64,000 nucleotides of DNA from positions 1 to 64,000 of the forward strand of contig CAVPLC010000083.1 in assembly GCA_963705835.1 (NCBI GenBank), given 5' to 3'. This DNA comes from Palsa-504 sp963705835 (lineage in GTDB: Bacteria > Actinomycetota > Actinomycetes > Streptosporangiales > Streptosporangiaceae). Below are positions 15,117 to 22,776 of this stretch, piece by piece. The notes under the pieces were generated by a model. The model saw only the letters and a program-made list of their open reading frames with translations. It was not told the origin of the DNA and made no database searches. Each line of letters starts with the position of its first letter. Positions within the stretch are counted from its first letter, which is position 1. Position numbers and translations under genes: made by a program.

Positions 15117-15437
15117 ATGAAGATCAAGAAGGGCGATCACGTGGTCGTCGTGGCCGGCCGCGACCGCGGCCGTACCGGCCTGGTGATCGCGGCCTACCCC
15201 GACCGGGGCAAGGTGCTCGTCCAGGGCGTCAACGTGGTCAAGAAGAACAAGAAGGTCAACTACCAGGGCAGGCGCGGTGCCAAGGAAGGCGGCATCACGC
15301 ACGAGGAAGCGCCGATCGACGTGAGCAACGTCCAGCTGGCCGATCCGGACAGCAAGCAGCCCGCCCGGGTTGGCTACCGGTTCGACGACGACGGCCGGAA
15401 GGTCCGCGTCGTCCGGCCTAGCGGGAAGGACATCTGA
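15117..15437 (+). CDS. rplX: 50S ribosomal protein L24
   Basis: The 106-residue product begins MKIKKGDHVVVVAGRDRGRTGLV, the KOW motif of L24, which initiates 50S assembly. The Lys-rich VVKKNKKVNYQGRRGAKEGGITHEEAPIDVSNV segment follows. It abuts rplN with no gap and overlaps rplE by one base (TGATG). Confidence 0.97.
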   Translation: MKIKKGDHVVVVAGRDRGRTGLVIAAYPDRGKVLVQGVNVVKKNKKVNYQGRRGAKEGGITHEEAPIDVSNVQLADPDSKQPARVGYRFDDDGRKVRVVRPSGKDI

Positions 15438-16000
15438 TGGCGACCGAAGCGCCGCCCGTGCCGCGGCTCAAGGAGCGCTACCGCAACGAGATCGCGCCGG
15501 CGCTCCGCGAGGAGTTCGGCTACGGCAACGTGATGCAGATCCCGGGGCTGACCAAGATCGTGGTGAACATGGGCGTGGGCGAGGCGGCCAGGGACGCGAA
15601 GCTCATCGAGGGAGCCGTGCGCGACCTGTCCACGATCACCGGGCAGCGGCCCGCGGTGGCCCGGGCCAAGAAGTCCGTGGCCCAGTTCAAGCTGCGCGAG
15701 GGCATGCCCATCGGCGCGCACACCACGCTGCGCGGCGACCGCATGTGGGAGTTCCTCGACCGCCTGCTCACCATCGCGCTGCCCCGGATCCGCGACTTCC
15801 GCGGCCTGTCCGACCGGCAGTTCGACGGTCAAGGGAACTACACGTTCGGACTGACCGAGCAGGTCATGTTCCATGAGATCGACCCGGACAAGGTGGACAG
15901 GCAGCGGGGCATGGACATCACCCTCGTCACCACCGCAACCAACGATGCCGAAGGCCGCTCCCTGCTGCGGCGGCTCGGCTTTCCCTTCAGGGAGGGGTGA
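15437..16000 (+). CDS. rplE: 50S ribosomal protein L5
   Basis: This 187-residue protein binds 5S rRNA and forms part of the central protuberance. Recognisable segments are PRLKERYRNEIAPALREEFGYGNVMQIPGL and LREGMPIGAHTTLRGDRMWEFLDRL. The ATG overlaps the rplX stop. The end GFPFREG is as in other actinobacteria, and rpsN starts two bases later. Confidence 0.97.
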   Translation: MATEAPPVPRLKERYRNEIAPALREEFGYGNVMQIPGLTKIVVNMGVGEAARDAKLIEGAVRDLSTITGQRPAVARAKKSVAQFKLREGMPIGAHTTLRGDRMWEFLDRLLTIALPRIRDFRGLSDRQFDGQGNYTFGLTEQVMFHEIDPDKVDRQRGMDITLVTTATNDAEGRSLLRRLGFPFREG

Positions 16001-16002
16001 CA

Positions 16003-16188
16003 ATGGCGAAGAAGGCGCTGGTCGTCAAGCAGAAGCGGACGCCGAAGTTCAAGGTACGCGGCTACACGCGGTGCACCCGCTGCGGGCGGCCGCGGGCCGT
16101 CTACCAAAGGTTCGGCCTATGCCGGATCTGCCTCCGCACCATGGCGCACCGCGGCGAACTGCCCGGTATCACCAAGTCCAGCTGGTAA
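16003..16188 (+). CDS. rpsN: 30S ribosomal protein S14, zinc-binding type Z
   Basis: The 61-residue product starts MAKKALVVKQKRTPKFKVRG at ATG 16003, preceded by GGAGGGGTGAC. Cysteines C24, C27, C40 and C43 form the zinc ribbon of the short (C+) S14. An upstream in-frame codon would add two residues but has no better site. Zinc-independent S14 paralogs exist in many actinobacteria under Zur control; none is in this window. Confidence 0.96.
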   Translation: MAKKALVVKQKRTPKFKVRGYTRCTRCGRPRAVYQRFGLCRICLRTMAHRGELPGITKSSW

Positions 16189-16215
16189 CGACATAAGAAC
16201 GAGCACACCGCAGGT

Positions 16216-16248
16216 CCCCTCGGGGGGTCTGGGGGGTCGCCCCCCCAG
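16216..16248 (+). repeat. G6/C6 hairpin element, copy A
   Basis: In the rpsN-rpsH gap, CTGGGGGG (16229-16236), loop TCGC, and CCCCCCAG (16241-16248) form a perfect 8-bp stem, preceded by CCCCTCGGGGGG. The same G-run/loop/C-run design recurs near 18377, 24886, 56367 and 60554, so it looks like a dispersed short element and not a gene-specific terminator. No T-tract follows, and transcription presumably continues into rpsH. Confidence 0.65.
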
Positions 16249-16290
16249 ATGTCACAGGGCGGAAACCGCGGTGAGGAAGGCCTGTTGGCC

Positions 16291-16689
16291 ATGACGATGA
16301 CCGACCCGATCGCAGACATGCTGACGCGTCTGCGGAACGCGAACTCGGCGTACCACGACACGGTGGGCATGCCGTACTCCAAGATCAAGTCCCACATCGC
16401 CGAGATCCTCCAGCAGGAGGGCTACATCGCCTCCTGGCGCGTGGAAGACGCCGAGGTCGGCAAGAACCTGGTGATCACCCTCAAGTTCGGCAACGCGCGC
16501 GAGCGCTCCATCGCCGGCATCAAGCGGGTGTCCAAGCCGGGGCTGCGCGTCTACGCGAAAAAGGACGAACTGCCCCGGGTGCTCGGCGGCCTCGGCGTGG
16601 CCATCATCTCCACCTCCGGTGGGCTGCTGACCGACAAGCAAGCCAAGAAGCGCGGCGTGGGCGGGGAAGTCCTCGCCTACGTCTGGTAA
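16291..16689 (+). CDS. rpsH: 30S ribosomal protein S8
   Basis: The 132-residue S8 starts MTMTDPIADMLTRLRNANSAYHD at ATG 16291, with GAGGAAGG about 10 bases upstream. An in-frame ATG at 16249 would add 14 residues unlike S8 and lacks a ribosome-binding site. The C-terminal STSGGLLTDKQAKKRGVGGEVLAYVW block is the rRNA-binding signature. In E. coli S8 represses the spc operon; no equivalent site was found. Confidence 0.95.
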   Translation: MTMTDPIADMLTRLRNANSAYHDTVGMPYSKIKSHIAEILQQEGYIASWRVEDAEVGKNLVITLKFGNARERSIAGIKRVSKPGLRVYAKKDELPRVLGGLGVAIISTSGGLLTDKQAKKRGVGGEVLAYVW

Positions 16690-16702
16690 GGGAGGAGCTG
16701 CT

Positions 16703-17239
16703 ATGTCAAGGATCGGGCGGCTCCCCGTGACCATCCCCGGCGGGGTCCAGGTCACCGTGGACGGGCGAGAGGTCACCGTGCAGGGCCCCAGGGGCACGCT
16801 GTCGCACACCGTGGCCGACCCCATCGACGTCGTCCGCGAGGACGGGGTCATCAGGGTGACCCGGCCGAACGACGAGGGACCGGTGCGCGCGCTGCACGGC
16901 CTGTCCCGCACGCTGATCGCCAACATGGTCACCGGCGTCACCGACGGCTATAGCAAGACGCTGGAGATCGTCGGCGTCGGCTACCGGGTGCAGGCCAAGG
17001 GGCAGGACCTGGAGTTCTCCCTCGGGTACAGCCACCCCGTGGTCATCACCCCCCCGGACGGCATCACCTTCCGGGTCGAGGCGCCCACCAGGTTTGTCGT
17101 GGAGGGCATCGACAAGCAGCAGGTGGGCGAGATAGCCGCGCAAATCCGCAAGCTCCGTAAGCCGGACCCCTACAAGGGCAAGGGCGTGCGGTATCAGGGC
17201 GAGCAGATCCGCCGCAAGGTCGGGAAGGCTGGTAAGTAA
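16703..17239 (+). CDS. rplF: 50S ribosomal protein L6
   Basis: The 178-residue product begins MSRIGRLPVTIPGGVQVTVDG and has the two-domain L6 fold. The rRNA-binding C-terminal motif around RKPDPYKGKGVRYQGEQIRRK is intact. The start follows AAGGGAGGAGCTGCT. L6 lies near the elongation-factor binding region. rplR begins 3 bases after the stop. Confidence 0.97.
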   Translation: MSRIGRLPVTIPGGVQVTVDGREVTVQGPRGTLSHTVADPIDVVREDGVIRVTRPNDEGPVRALHGLSRTLIANMVTGVTDGYSKTLEIVGVGYRVQAKGQDLEFSLGYSHPVVITPPDGITFRVEAPTRFVVEGIDKQQVGEIAAQIRKLRKPDPYKGKGVRYQGEQIRRKVGKAGK

Positions 17240-17242
17240 GAC

Positions 17243-17653
17243 ATGGCTGGTACCAAGACCAGGTTGCACGCACGCGTCACCGGGCGGGTGCGGTCTCGCA
17301 CGCAGCTGTCCGCAGCCGCACGCACGCGCCGCCACCTGCGGGTACGCAAGAAGGTCACCGGCAGCGCGAGCAGGCCGCGGCTGGTCGTCAACCGGTCGGC
17401 CCGGCACATGTTCGCGCAGATCGTCGACGACAGCGCGGGCCGCACGCTGGCGGCCGCGTCCACCCTGGACGCGGCGATCCGCACGGCCGGGGGCGACAAG
17501 ACGGCCAAGGCGCGCCAGGTCGGCGAGCTGCTCGCGCAGCGCGCCGCCCAGGCCGGCATCGCGGCCGTGGTGTTCGACCGTGGCGGCTACCGCTACCACG
17601 GCCGCATCGCGGCGCTCGCCGACGGCGCCAGGGAAGCCGGCCTGCAACTATGA
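17243..17653 (+). CDS. rplR: 50S ribosomal protein L18
   Basis: This 136-residue protein binds 5S rRNA with L5. Characteristic segments are RTRRHLRVRKKVTGSASRPRL and VVFDRGGYRYHGRIAALADGAREAGL. The N-terminus is slightly longer than average. Its CTATGA end contains a 4-base overlap with an additional small reading frame that runs exactly to the rpsE start (see 17650-17745). Confidence 0.97.
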   Translation: MAGTKTRLHARVTGRVRSRTQLSAAARTRRHLRVRKKVTGSASRPRLVVNRSARHMFAQIVDDSAGRTLAAASTLDAAIRTAGGDKTAKARQVGELLAQRAAQAGIAAVVFDRGGYRYHGRIAALADGAREAGLQL

Positions 17654-17745
17654 GCCCTGCAACGATGAGCAAGACAACCGTCAGCACTGCAGCAACTGTG
17701 CAGCCTGCTGAACGTTATACAGAGATAGAGATGAGGAAGGGCTAA
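17650..17745 (+). CDS. possible 31-residue small protein between rplR and rpsE
   Basis: The frame begins at an ATG overlapping the rplR TGA (ATGA) and ends with a TAA overlapping the rpsE ATG (TAATG), so it fills the gap exactly. The predicted peptide starts MSPATMSKTTVSTAATVQPA and ends EIEMRKG. No known family is recognised. Third codon positions are poor in G/C (GCA, ACA, ACT, CCT, TAT, ATA), unlike every neighbouring gene. That argues either against selection as protein or for a low-expression coupling frame. The rpsE ribosome-binding site lies inside it. Confidence 0.3.
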   Translation: MSPATMSKTTVSTAATVQPAERYTEIEMRKG

Positions 17746-18347
17746 TGCCAGGAGCTCCGCGGCGCGGTGGCGGCGGCGAGCGGCGCGAGCGCCGTGAGGA
17801 CCGGCGCGGCAGCGCGGCCGATAAGCAAGCTGCCTACCTTGAGCACGTGGTCACCATCAACCGCGTGGCCAAGGTCGTCAAGGGCGGCCGCCGCTTCAGC
17901 TTCACCGCGCTGGTGGTGGTGGGCGACGGCAACGGGATGGTCGGCGTCGGGTACGGCAAGGCCAAGGAGGTCCCGGCCGCCATCGCCAAGGGCGTCGAAG
18001 AGGCCAAGAAGCACTTCTTCCGCGTGCCGCGGATCGGCAGCACGATCCCGCACACGGTGCAGGGCGAGGAAGCGGCCGGGGTGGTGCTGCTGAAGCCGGC
18101 CAGCCCGGGAACCGGCGTCATCGCCGGCGGCCCGGTCCGCGCCGTGCTCGAGTGCGCCGGCATCAGCGACGTGCTGTCACGCTCGCTCGGCTCGTCGAAC
18201 CCGATCAACGTGGTGCACGCGACCGTGGCCGCGCTGAAGAGCCTGAACCGGCCCGAGGAGATCGCGGCCAAGCGCGGCCTGCCGATCGAGGACGTGGCGC
18301 CCGCGGCCATGCTGCGCGCGCGCGCGGCCGCCGGGACCGGGGCGTAA
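17745..18347 (+). CDS. rpsE: 30S ribosomal protein S5
   Basis: The 200-residue product has a basic Gly/Arg-rich N-terminus and then the S5 double-stranded RNA-binding domain (EHVVTINRVAKVVKGGRRFSFTALVVVGD). The C-terminal domain follows with GGPVRAVLECAGISDVLSRSLGSSNPINVV. S5 shapes the mRNA entry channel. The start is ATG 17745 with AGGAAGG 4 bases upstream. Confidence 0.97.
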   Translation: MPGAPRRGGGGERRERREDRRGSAADKQAAYLEHVVTINRVAKVVKGGRRFSFTALVVVGDGNGMVGVGYGKAKEVPAAIAKGVEEAKKHFFRVPRIGSTIPHTVQGEEAAGVVLLKPASPGTGVIAGGPVRAVLECAGISDVLSRSLGSSNPINVVHATVAALKSLNRPEEIAAKRGLPIEDVAPAAMLRARAAAGTGA

Positions 18348-18376
18348 ATGTCGCGCGAAGCGCGTGCGGGGGGTGC

Positions 18377-18394
18377 GGGGGGGTCGTCCCCCCC
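18377..18394 (+). repeat. G7/C7 hairpin element, copy B
   Basis: Seven G (18377-18383), loop TCGT, seven C (18388-18394) lie in the 67-base gap between rpsE and rpmD. It is the same design as copy A at 16216-16248. Confidence 0.6.
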
Positions 18395-18414
18395 GGAGTC
18401 ATAGAGAGGGACCG

Positions 18415-18597
18415 ATGGCACAGTTGAAGGTGACCCAGATCAAGTCGAAGATCGGCGGGAACAGCGCGCAGCGCAATTCGCTGCGCTCGCTCGGGCTGCG
18501 CCGGATCGGCCAGGTGGTCGTCATGCCGGATCGCCCGGAGTTCCGGGGCATGATCAAGACCGTGCGCCACCTGGTAACGGTGGAGGAAGTGGACTAG
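18415..18597 (+). CDS. rpmD: 50S ribosomal protein L30
   Basis: The 60-residue L30 starts MAQLKVTQIKSKIGGNSAQRN at ATG 18415, just after AGAGAGGGACCG. An upstream in-frame ATG at 18364 would add 17 unrelated residues. The RNSLRSLGLRRIGQVVVMPDRPEFRGMI segment is diagnostic. rplO starts at the base after the stop codon, a zero-gap junction. Confidence 0.95.
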   Translation: MAQLKVTQIKSKIGGNSAQRNSLRSLGLRRIGQVVVMPDRPEFRGMIKTVRHLVTVEEVD

Positions 18598-19077
18598 ATG
18601 CCGGAGATGGACACGGACGGACAGAGCGGCCGCGGGCTCAAGCTGCATCACCTGCGGCCGGCCCCCGGAGCGCACAAGGCCAAGACGCGGGTCGGCCGCG
18701 GTGAGGCGTCCAAGGGCAAGACCGCGGGTCGCGGCACCAAGGGCACCAAGGCGCGGACCCAGGTCCACCTGGGCTTCGAGGGCGGCCAGATGCCGCTGCA
18801 CCGCAGGGTCCCGAAGCTGAAGGGCTTCTCCAACGCGGGATTCCGCACCACCTACCAGGTCGTGAACACCGGCAGGCTGGCTCAGCTGTACCCCGAGGGC
18901 GGCGACGTGACGCCGGAGAACCTGGTCGCCAAGGGCGCGGCCCGCCGGGGTGAGCTGATCAAGGTGCTCGGCACCGGCGACCTCTCGGTGGCCCTGCGGG
19001 TTACCGCGCACGCGTTCTCCGCCACGGCCGCGCAGAAGATCGAGCGGGCCGGCGGCACCGTCACCGAGCTCACTTAG
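18598..19077 (+). CDS. rplO: 50S ribosomal protein L15
   Basis: This 159-residue protein contains the L15 hallmarks GLKLHHLRPAPGAHKAKTRVGRGEASKGKTAGRGTKG and FEGGQMPLHRRVPKLKGF. It is somewhat extended at the N-terminus (MPEMDTDGQSGR). Its last codons and stop lie in a perfect 13-bp tandem duplication (19067-19092). It is followed by secY, as in nearly all bacteria. Confidence 0.96.
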   Translation: MPEMDTDGQSGRGLKLHHLRPAPGAHKAKTRVGRGEASKGKTAGRGTKGTKARTQVHLGFEGGQMPLHRRVPKLKGFSNAGFRTTYQVVNTGRLAQLYPEGGDVTPENLVAKGAARRGELIKVLGTGDLSVALRVTAHAFSATAAQKIERAGGTVTELT

Positions 19078-19092
19078 CCAGCTCACTTAGCC
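19067..19092 (+). repeat. 13-bp tandem duplication over the rplO stop codon
   Basis: AGCTCACTTAGCC occurs twice back to back at 19067-19079 and 19080-19092. The first copy contains the rplO stop codon TAG. It looks like a recent slippage event and does not change the L15 reading frame. Confidence 0.8.
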
Positions 19093-19105
19093 AGGGAGAC
19101 AACCC

Positions 19106-19168
19106 ATGGCCTGCCGGGTAAACTACGTGGACTGCCCGATCAACCGAACCGAGGACTGCGCATGCTGA
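19106..19168 (+). CDS. possible cysteine-rich 20-residue leader peptide overlapping secY
   Basis: ATG 19106 has a good ribosome-binding site (GGGAG at 19094-19098, 7 bases away). The frame encodes MACRVNYVDCPINRTEDCAC and stops at TGA 19166-19168, seven bases into secY, whose ATG is 19162. Four of 20 codons are cysteine (positions 3, 10, 18 and 20). The layout suggests translational coupling or an attenuating upstream ORF. I recognise no family. Chance occurrence in GC-rich DNA is possible. Confidence 0.4.
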   Translation: MACRVNYVDCPINRTEDCAC

Positions 19169-20508
19169 CGGCCTTCGTGCGGGCGTTCCAGACGCCGGAC
19201 CTTCGCAAGAAGATGCTGGTCACGCTGGGCCTCATCGCATTGTTCCGGTTGGGCGCCTCGCTGCCGACGCCCGGCATCGACGAGAAGAACGTGGCGTTCT
19301 GCTCGAACTACGCGACCTCAAGCAGCAGCTCCGCGGCGGGCGTCCTGGCCATCGTCAACCTGCTCAGCGGCCAGGCGCTGCTGCACCTGTCGGTGTTCGC
19401 GCTGGGCATCATGCCCTACATCACCGCCAGCATCATCCTGCAGCTGCTCACGGTCGTGATCCCGCGCCTCGAGACGCTGAAGCAGGAGGGCCAGGCCGGC
19501 CAGGCCAGGATCACCCAGTACACCAGGTACCTCACCGTGGGCCTGGCGATCCTCCAGTCCACCGGCTACGTCGAGCTGGCCCGGTCGGGCACGCTGTTCA
19601 ACGGATGCGGCACCGCGACCAACAACCCGATCATCCCGAACGGCGGCGTCTTCAACATCGCCACGATGGTCATCACGATGGTGGCGGGCACCACGGTCAT
19701 CATGTGGATGGGCGAGCTGATCACCGACCGCGGGGTCGGGAACGGTATGTCGGTGCTGATCTTCACCACGGTGATCTCGGTCATCCCCGGCGAGATCCTG
19801 GCCATCTACCGGGACAAGTCGTTCTTCTACGCCGCCGTGGCGGTGATCGTGGTGATCGCCATCGTGGCGTTCATCGTGTTCATGGAACAGGCCCAGCGCC
19901 GCATCCCCGTCCAGTACGCCAAGCGGATGGTCGGACGGCGGATGTACGGCGGCACCTCGACCTACATCCCGATGAAGGTCAACCAGGCCGGCGTCATCCC
20001 GGTCATCTTCGCCTCGTCGCTGCTGTACATCCCGACGCTCGGCGCCCAGCTGTTCGGCAGCCAGACCCACCCGCAGGGCTGGGTGAGCTGGGTCGACCGC
20101 TACCTCGCGCAGGGCACCTCGAGCAGCCTGCAAACCGGCGGCATCTACATGCTCGCCTTCTTCGTGCTGATCATCGGGTTCACCTACTTCTACGTGTCGA
20201 TCACCTTCAACCCGACCGAGGTGGCCGACAACATGAAGAAGTACGGCGGGTTCATCCCCGGCATCCGGCCCGGGCGGCCGACCGCTGAGTACCTCAGCTA
20301 CGTGCTCAGCAGGCTCACCGCGCCTGGCTCGACGTACCTCGGCATAGTCGCGCTGTTCCCCCTGGTCGCGCTCACCTCCATCGGGGTCGGCCAGCAGTTC
20401 CCGTTCAGCGGGGTCAGCCTGCTGATCATGGTCGGCGTCGGGCTTGACACCGTCAAGCAGATCGAGAGCCAGCTGCAGCAGCGAAACTATGAGGGTTTCT
20501 TGCGATAG
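19162..20508 (+). CDS. secY: protein translocase subunit SecY
   Basis: The 448-residue membrane protein forms the channel of the Sec translocon with SecE and SecG. It starts MLTAFVRAFQTPDLRKKMLVTLGLIALFRLGAS and has the ten hydrophobic segments expected. The cytosolic loop with RRIPVQYAKRMVGRRMYGG and the GGFIPGIRPGRPTAEYL loop bind SecA and the ribosome. The ATG is preceded by GAGG at 19151-19154 and overlaps a small upstream frame. The TAG stop shares a base with the adk GTG. Confidence 0.98.
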   Translation: MLTAFVRAFQTPDLRKKMLVTLGLIALFRLGASLPTPGIDEKNVAFCSNYATSSSSSAAGVLAIVNLLSGQALLHLSVFALGIMPYITASIILQLLTVVIPRLETLKQEGQAGQARITQYTRYLTVGLAILQSTGYVELARSGTLFNGCGTATNNPIIPNGGVFNIATMVITMVAGTTVIMWMGELITDRGVGNGMSVLIFTTVISVIPGEILAIYRDKSFFYAAVAVIVVIAIVAFIVFMEQAQRRIPVQYAKRMVGRRMYGGTSTYIPMKVNQAGVIPVIFASSLLYIPTLGAQLFGSQTHPQGWVSWVDRYLAQGTSSSLQTGGIYMLAFFVLIIGFTYFYVSITFNPTEVADNMKKYGGFIPGIRPGRPTAEYLSYVLSRLTAPGSTYLGIVALFPLVALTSIGVGQQFPFSGVSLLIMVGVGLDTVKQIESQLQQRNYEGFLR

Positions 20509-21161
20509 TGCGCATCGTCCTCGTCGGGCCCCCCGGTGCGGGCAAGGGGACACAGGCCCAGTTCATAGCTTCGCACCTGGCGATCCCGAGGATCTCGACA
20601 GGTGATATTTTCCGGTACAACGTCACCAGCAACACCGAACTGGGCCGCAAGGCCAGGGAGTACATGGAACGCGGTGACCTGGTCCCGGACGAGGTCACGG
20701 TGGCGATGGTCAGGGACAGGCTCGGCGAGGACGACGCGCAGGAGGGGTTCCTGCTCGACGGGTTCCCGAGGAACGTGCCGCAGGCCGAGACCCTGAAGAA
20801 GATGCTCGCGGAGTGGGACGCGCGGCTGAGCGTGGTGCTCGAGCTGGTGGTGGACGAGGACGAGGTGGTGCGGCGGCTGTCGGGGCGCAGGACCTGCCGC
20901 CGGTGCGAGCGGGTCTGGCACGTCCTGTACGACCCCCCGGCCCGCGACGGCATCTGTGACGACTGCGGCGGCGAGCTGTTCCAGCGCGACGACGACTCCG
21001 AGGAGACCATCAGGCACCGGCTCGAGGTCTACGCCGAGCAGACCTCCCCGCTCATCTCGTTCTACGCCGACGAGAACCTCCTGATCGGCATCGACGCGAC
21101 CGGCCCGGTGGAGGAGATCACCAGCCGGGCGCTGGCCGCCCTCCGTCCGTTCGTGCGCTGA
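20508..21161 (+). CDS. adk: adenylate kinase
   Basis: This 217-residue enzyme interconverts AMP and ATP with two ADP. The P-loop GPPGAGKGT is at residues 7-15, the AMP-binding segment RISTGDIFR follows, and DGFPRNVPQAE is present. The long-form LID carries the zinc-type cysteines C130, C133, C150 and C153. The GTG start overlaps the secY stop, so the gene is coupled to the spc operon. Confidence 0.97.
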   Translation: MRIVLVGPPGAGKGTQAQFIASHLAIPRISTGDIFRYNVTSNTELGRKAREYMERGDLVPDEVTVAMVRDRLGEDDAQEGFLLDGFPRNVPQAETLKKMLAEWDARLSVVLELVVDEDEVVRRLSGRRTCRRCERVWHVLYDPPARDGICDDCGGELFQRDDDSEETIRHRLEVYAEQTSPLISFYADENLLIGIDATGPVEEITSRALAALRPFVR

Positions 21162-21169
21162 GAGCCGGT

Positions 21170-22007
21170 ATGTGGCCGCGGCCCGGGATGAGCATCGAGC
21201 TCAAGACGCCCGATCAAGTCAAACTGATGCGCGAGGCCGGCCTCGTGGTCGCGCACACGCTGCGGACCGTGGCGGCGGCGGTCCGGCCCGGCGTCAGCAC
21301 CGGCGAGCTCGACACGCTCGCCGAGCGCGAGATACGGGCGGCCGGAGCCACCCCGTCGTTCAAGGGCTACCACGGGTATCCCGCCACCATCTGCGCCTCG
21401 GTGAACTCCGAGATCGTGCACGGCATCCCGCAGCCCGGCCCGGTACCTGCGGGACGGGGACATCGTCTCGATCGACTGCGGGGCCATCGTCCGCGGATGG
21501 CACGGGGACGCGGCCGTCACGGTGGGCGTGGGCACCATCTCCGCCGAGCATGCCGCGCTGCTTGACGCGTGCGAGACCGCGCTGTGGCGCGGGCTGGCCC
21601 GGGCGCGGCCCGGTGGCAGGCTCGGTGACATCTCCCACGCCGTGGAGACCAGCATCCGGGCGACGGGCGACTACGGCGTGGTCCAGGAGTACACCGGGCA
21701 CGGCATCGGCACCGCGATGCACATGGACCCGCCGGTGCCCAACTACGGACGGGCCGGCCGCGGGCCGCGGCTGCGCGCCGGCATGGCGCTGGCCATCGAG
21801 CCGATGGTGATGCTCGGCGGCCCGGAGACGGTGCTGCTCGACGACGGCTGGACGGTCGTCACCGCCGACGGGAGCTGGGCCGCGCACTTCGAGCACACGG
21901 TCGCGATCACCAGCGACGGACCGTGGGTGCTGACCGCCGAGGACGGCGGCGAATCCCGGCTAGGCGATACTAGAGACAGGGACTCTGCCAGCGTTCCGCC
22001 GATCTAG
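21170..22007 (+). CDS. map: methionine aminopeptidase type I (reading frame broken)
   Basis: The enzyme removes the initiator methionine. The first frame covers the N-terminus, with MSIELKTPDQVKLMREAGLVV (better start at ATG 21188) and SVNSEIVHGIPQP. The second frame resumes with DGDIVSIDCGAIVRGWHGDAAVTVGVG and runs to TAG 22007. The switch needs removal of one base near 21437-21446, in CAGCCCGGCCCGGTACC. All metal ligands are present across the two frames: Asp in SIDCGA and HGDAA, His in YTGHGIG, Glu in AIEPM. A single-base assembly error is the simplest explanation because this gene is normally essential. Confidence 0.85.
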
Positions 22008-22021
22008 GAAGAAGGCGCCCG

Positions 22022-22480
22022 GTGCCTGGTGACCCGCGGATCCGCGCCTCGGACGCGGATCGCGACCGCACGGCGGCGCTGCTGCGCGAGCACCATGCCG
22101 CGGGCAGGCTGACGGCCGAGGAGTTCAACGACCGCATGGACGCCGCGCTCGACGCCAAGACGCTGGGTGAGCTCGACGAGCTCCTGGAGGACCTGCCCGC
22201 TATCGACCTGTACCGGCTGCCGCATGAGTCGATGCGGCGGGCCGCGGCGCTGCCGCACCACTCGCTGGTGCCGAGCGACCCGGGCGGCACGGTGAGCCCG
22301 GTCAGGTTCTCGCCCGGCACGATAGCGCTGGGGGTCTGGGGCGCGGTCACCGCGGCGCTCGTCGCGATCTGGGCCGTCGCGGCGGTGATCGGCGGCGGTA
22401 CCTGGTTCCCGTGGTGGGCGCTGGTCGCGATCCCGTGGATCTGGGCGGTGATCCGCCGGGCGCAGCGTCCCAGGGAATAG
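22022..22480 (+). CDS. DUF1707 membrane protein
   Basis: The 152-residue product starts at GTG 22022. Residues 5-60 form a DUF1707 (SHOCT-like) domain: IRASDADRDRTAALLREHHAAGRLTAEEFNDRMDAALDA. Two hydrophobic segments near the C-terminus are probably a membrane hairpin (SPGTIALGVWGAVTAALVAIW and TWFPWWALVAIPWIWAVI). The family is common in actinobacteria, and its role is not known. It lies between map and infA, 14 bases after map. Confidence 0.85.
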   Translation: MPGDPRIRASDADRDRTAALLREHHAAGRLTAEEFNDRMDAALDAKTLGELDELLEDLPAIDLYRLPHESMRRAAALPHHSLVPSDPGGTVSPVRFSPGTIALGVWGAVTAALVAIWAVAAVIGGGTWFPWWALVAIPWIWAVIRRAQRPRE

Positions 22481-22540
22481 AGGCTGCGGGCCCGAATGTG
22501 TCTTACACGTGGGCGGTTCGCGTTGGCGCTGCAGGTCGAG

Positions 22541-22546
22541 TAAACT
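22541..22546 (+). promoter_or_regulatory. infA: possible -10 element upstream of infA
   Basis: TAAACT (22541-22546) is the best -10 hexamer in the 296-base gap between the DUF1707 gene and infA; no strong -35 is seen at 17-18 bp. I see no other feature in that gap apart from GC-rich sequence. Confidence 0.25.
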
Positions 22547-22776
22547 CAGCTCCGGCCCATTCCGCTGGGTTCCTCGTGGCTTGCGCCCGGGGGGCTCGCG
22601 TATGCGAGCACGTACTAACCCTTCGGAGCCCTTCCGGTTATCTCGTCCCGCTGTCCAAGCCAGCGCGGGCGCGGGCCAGGCGGGGCAGGCTTGCCGCCCG
22701 GGCGAGTACGGCCAGGTCCAAGGGGACCAAACCGCGCCTCGGCGCGGACCACACCATAGAACGAAGCGCGGAGGAC

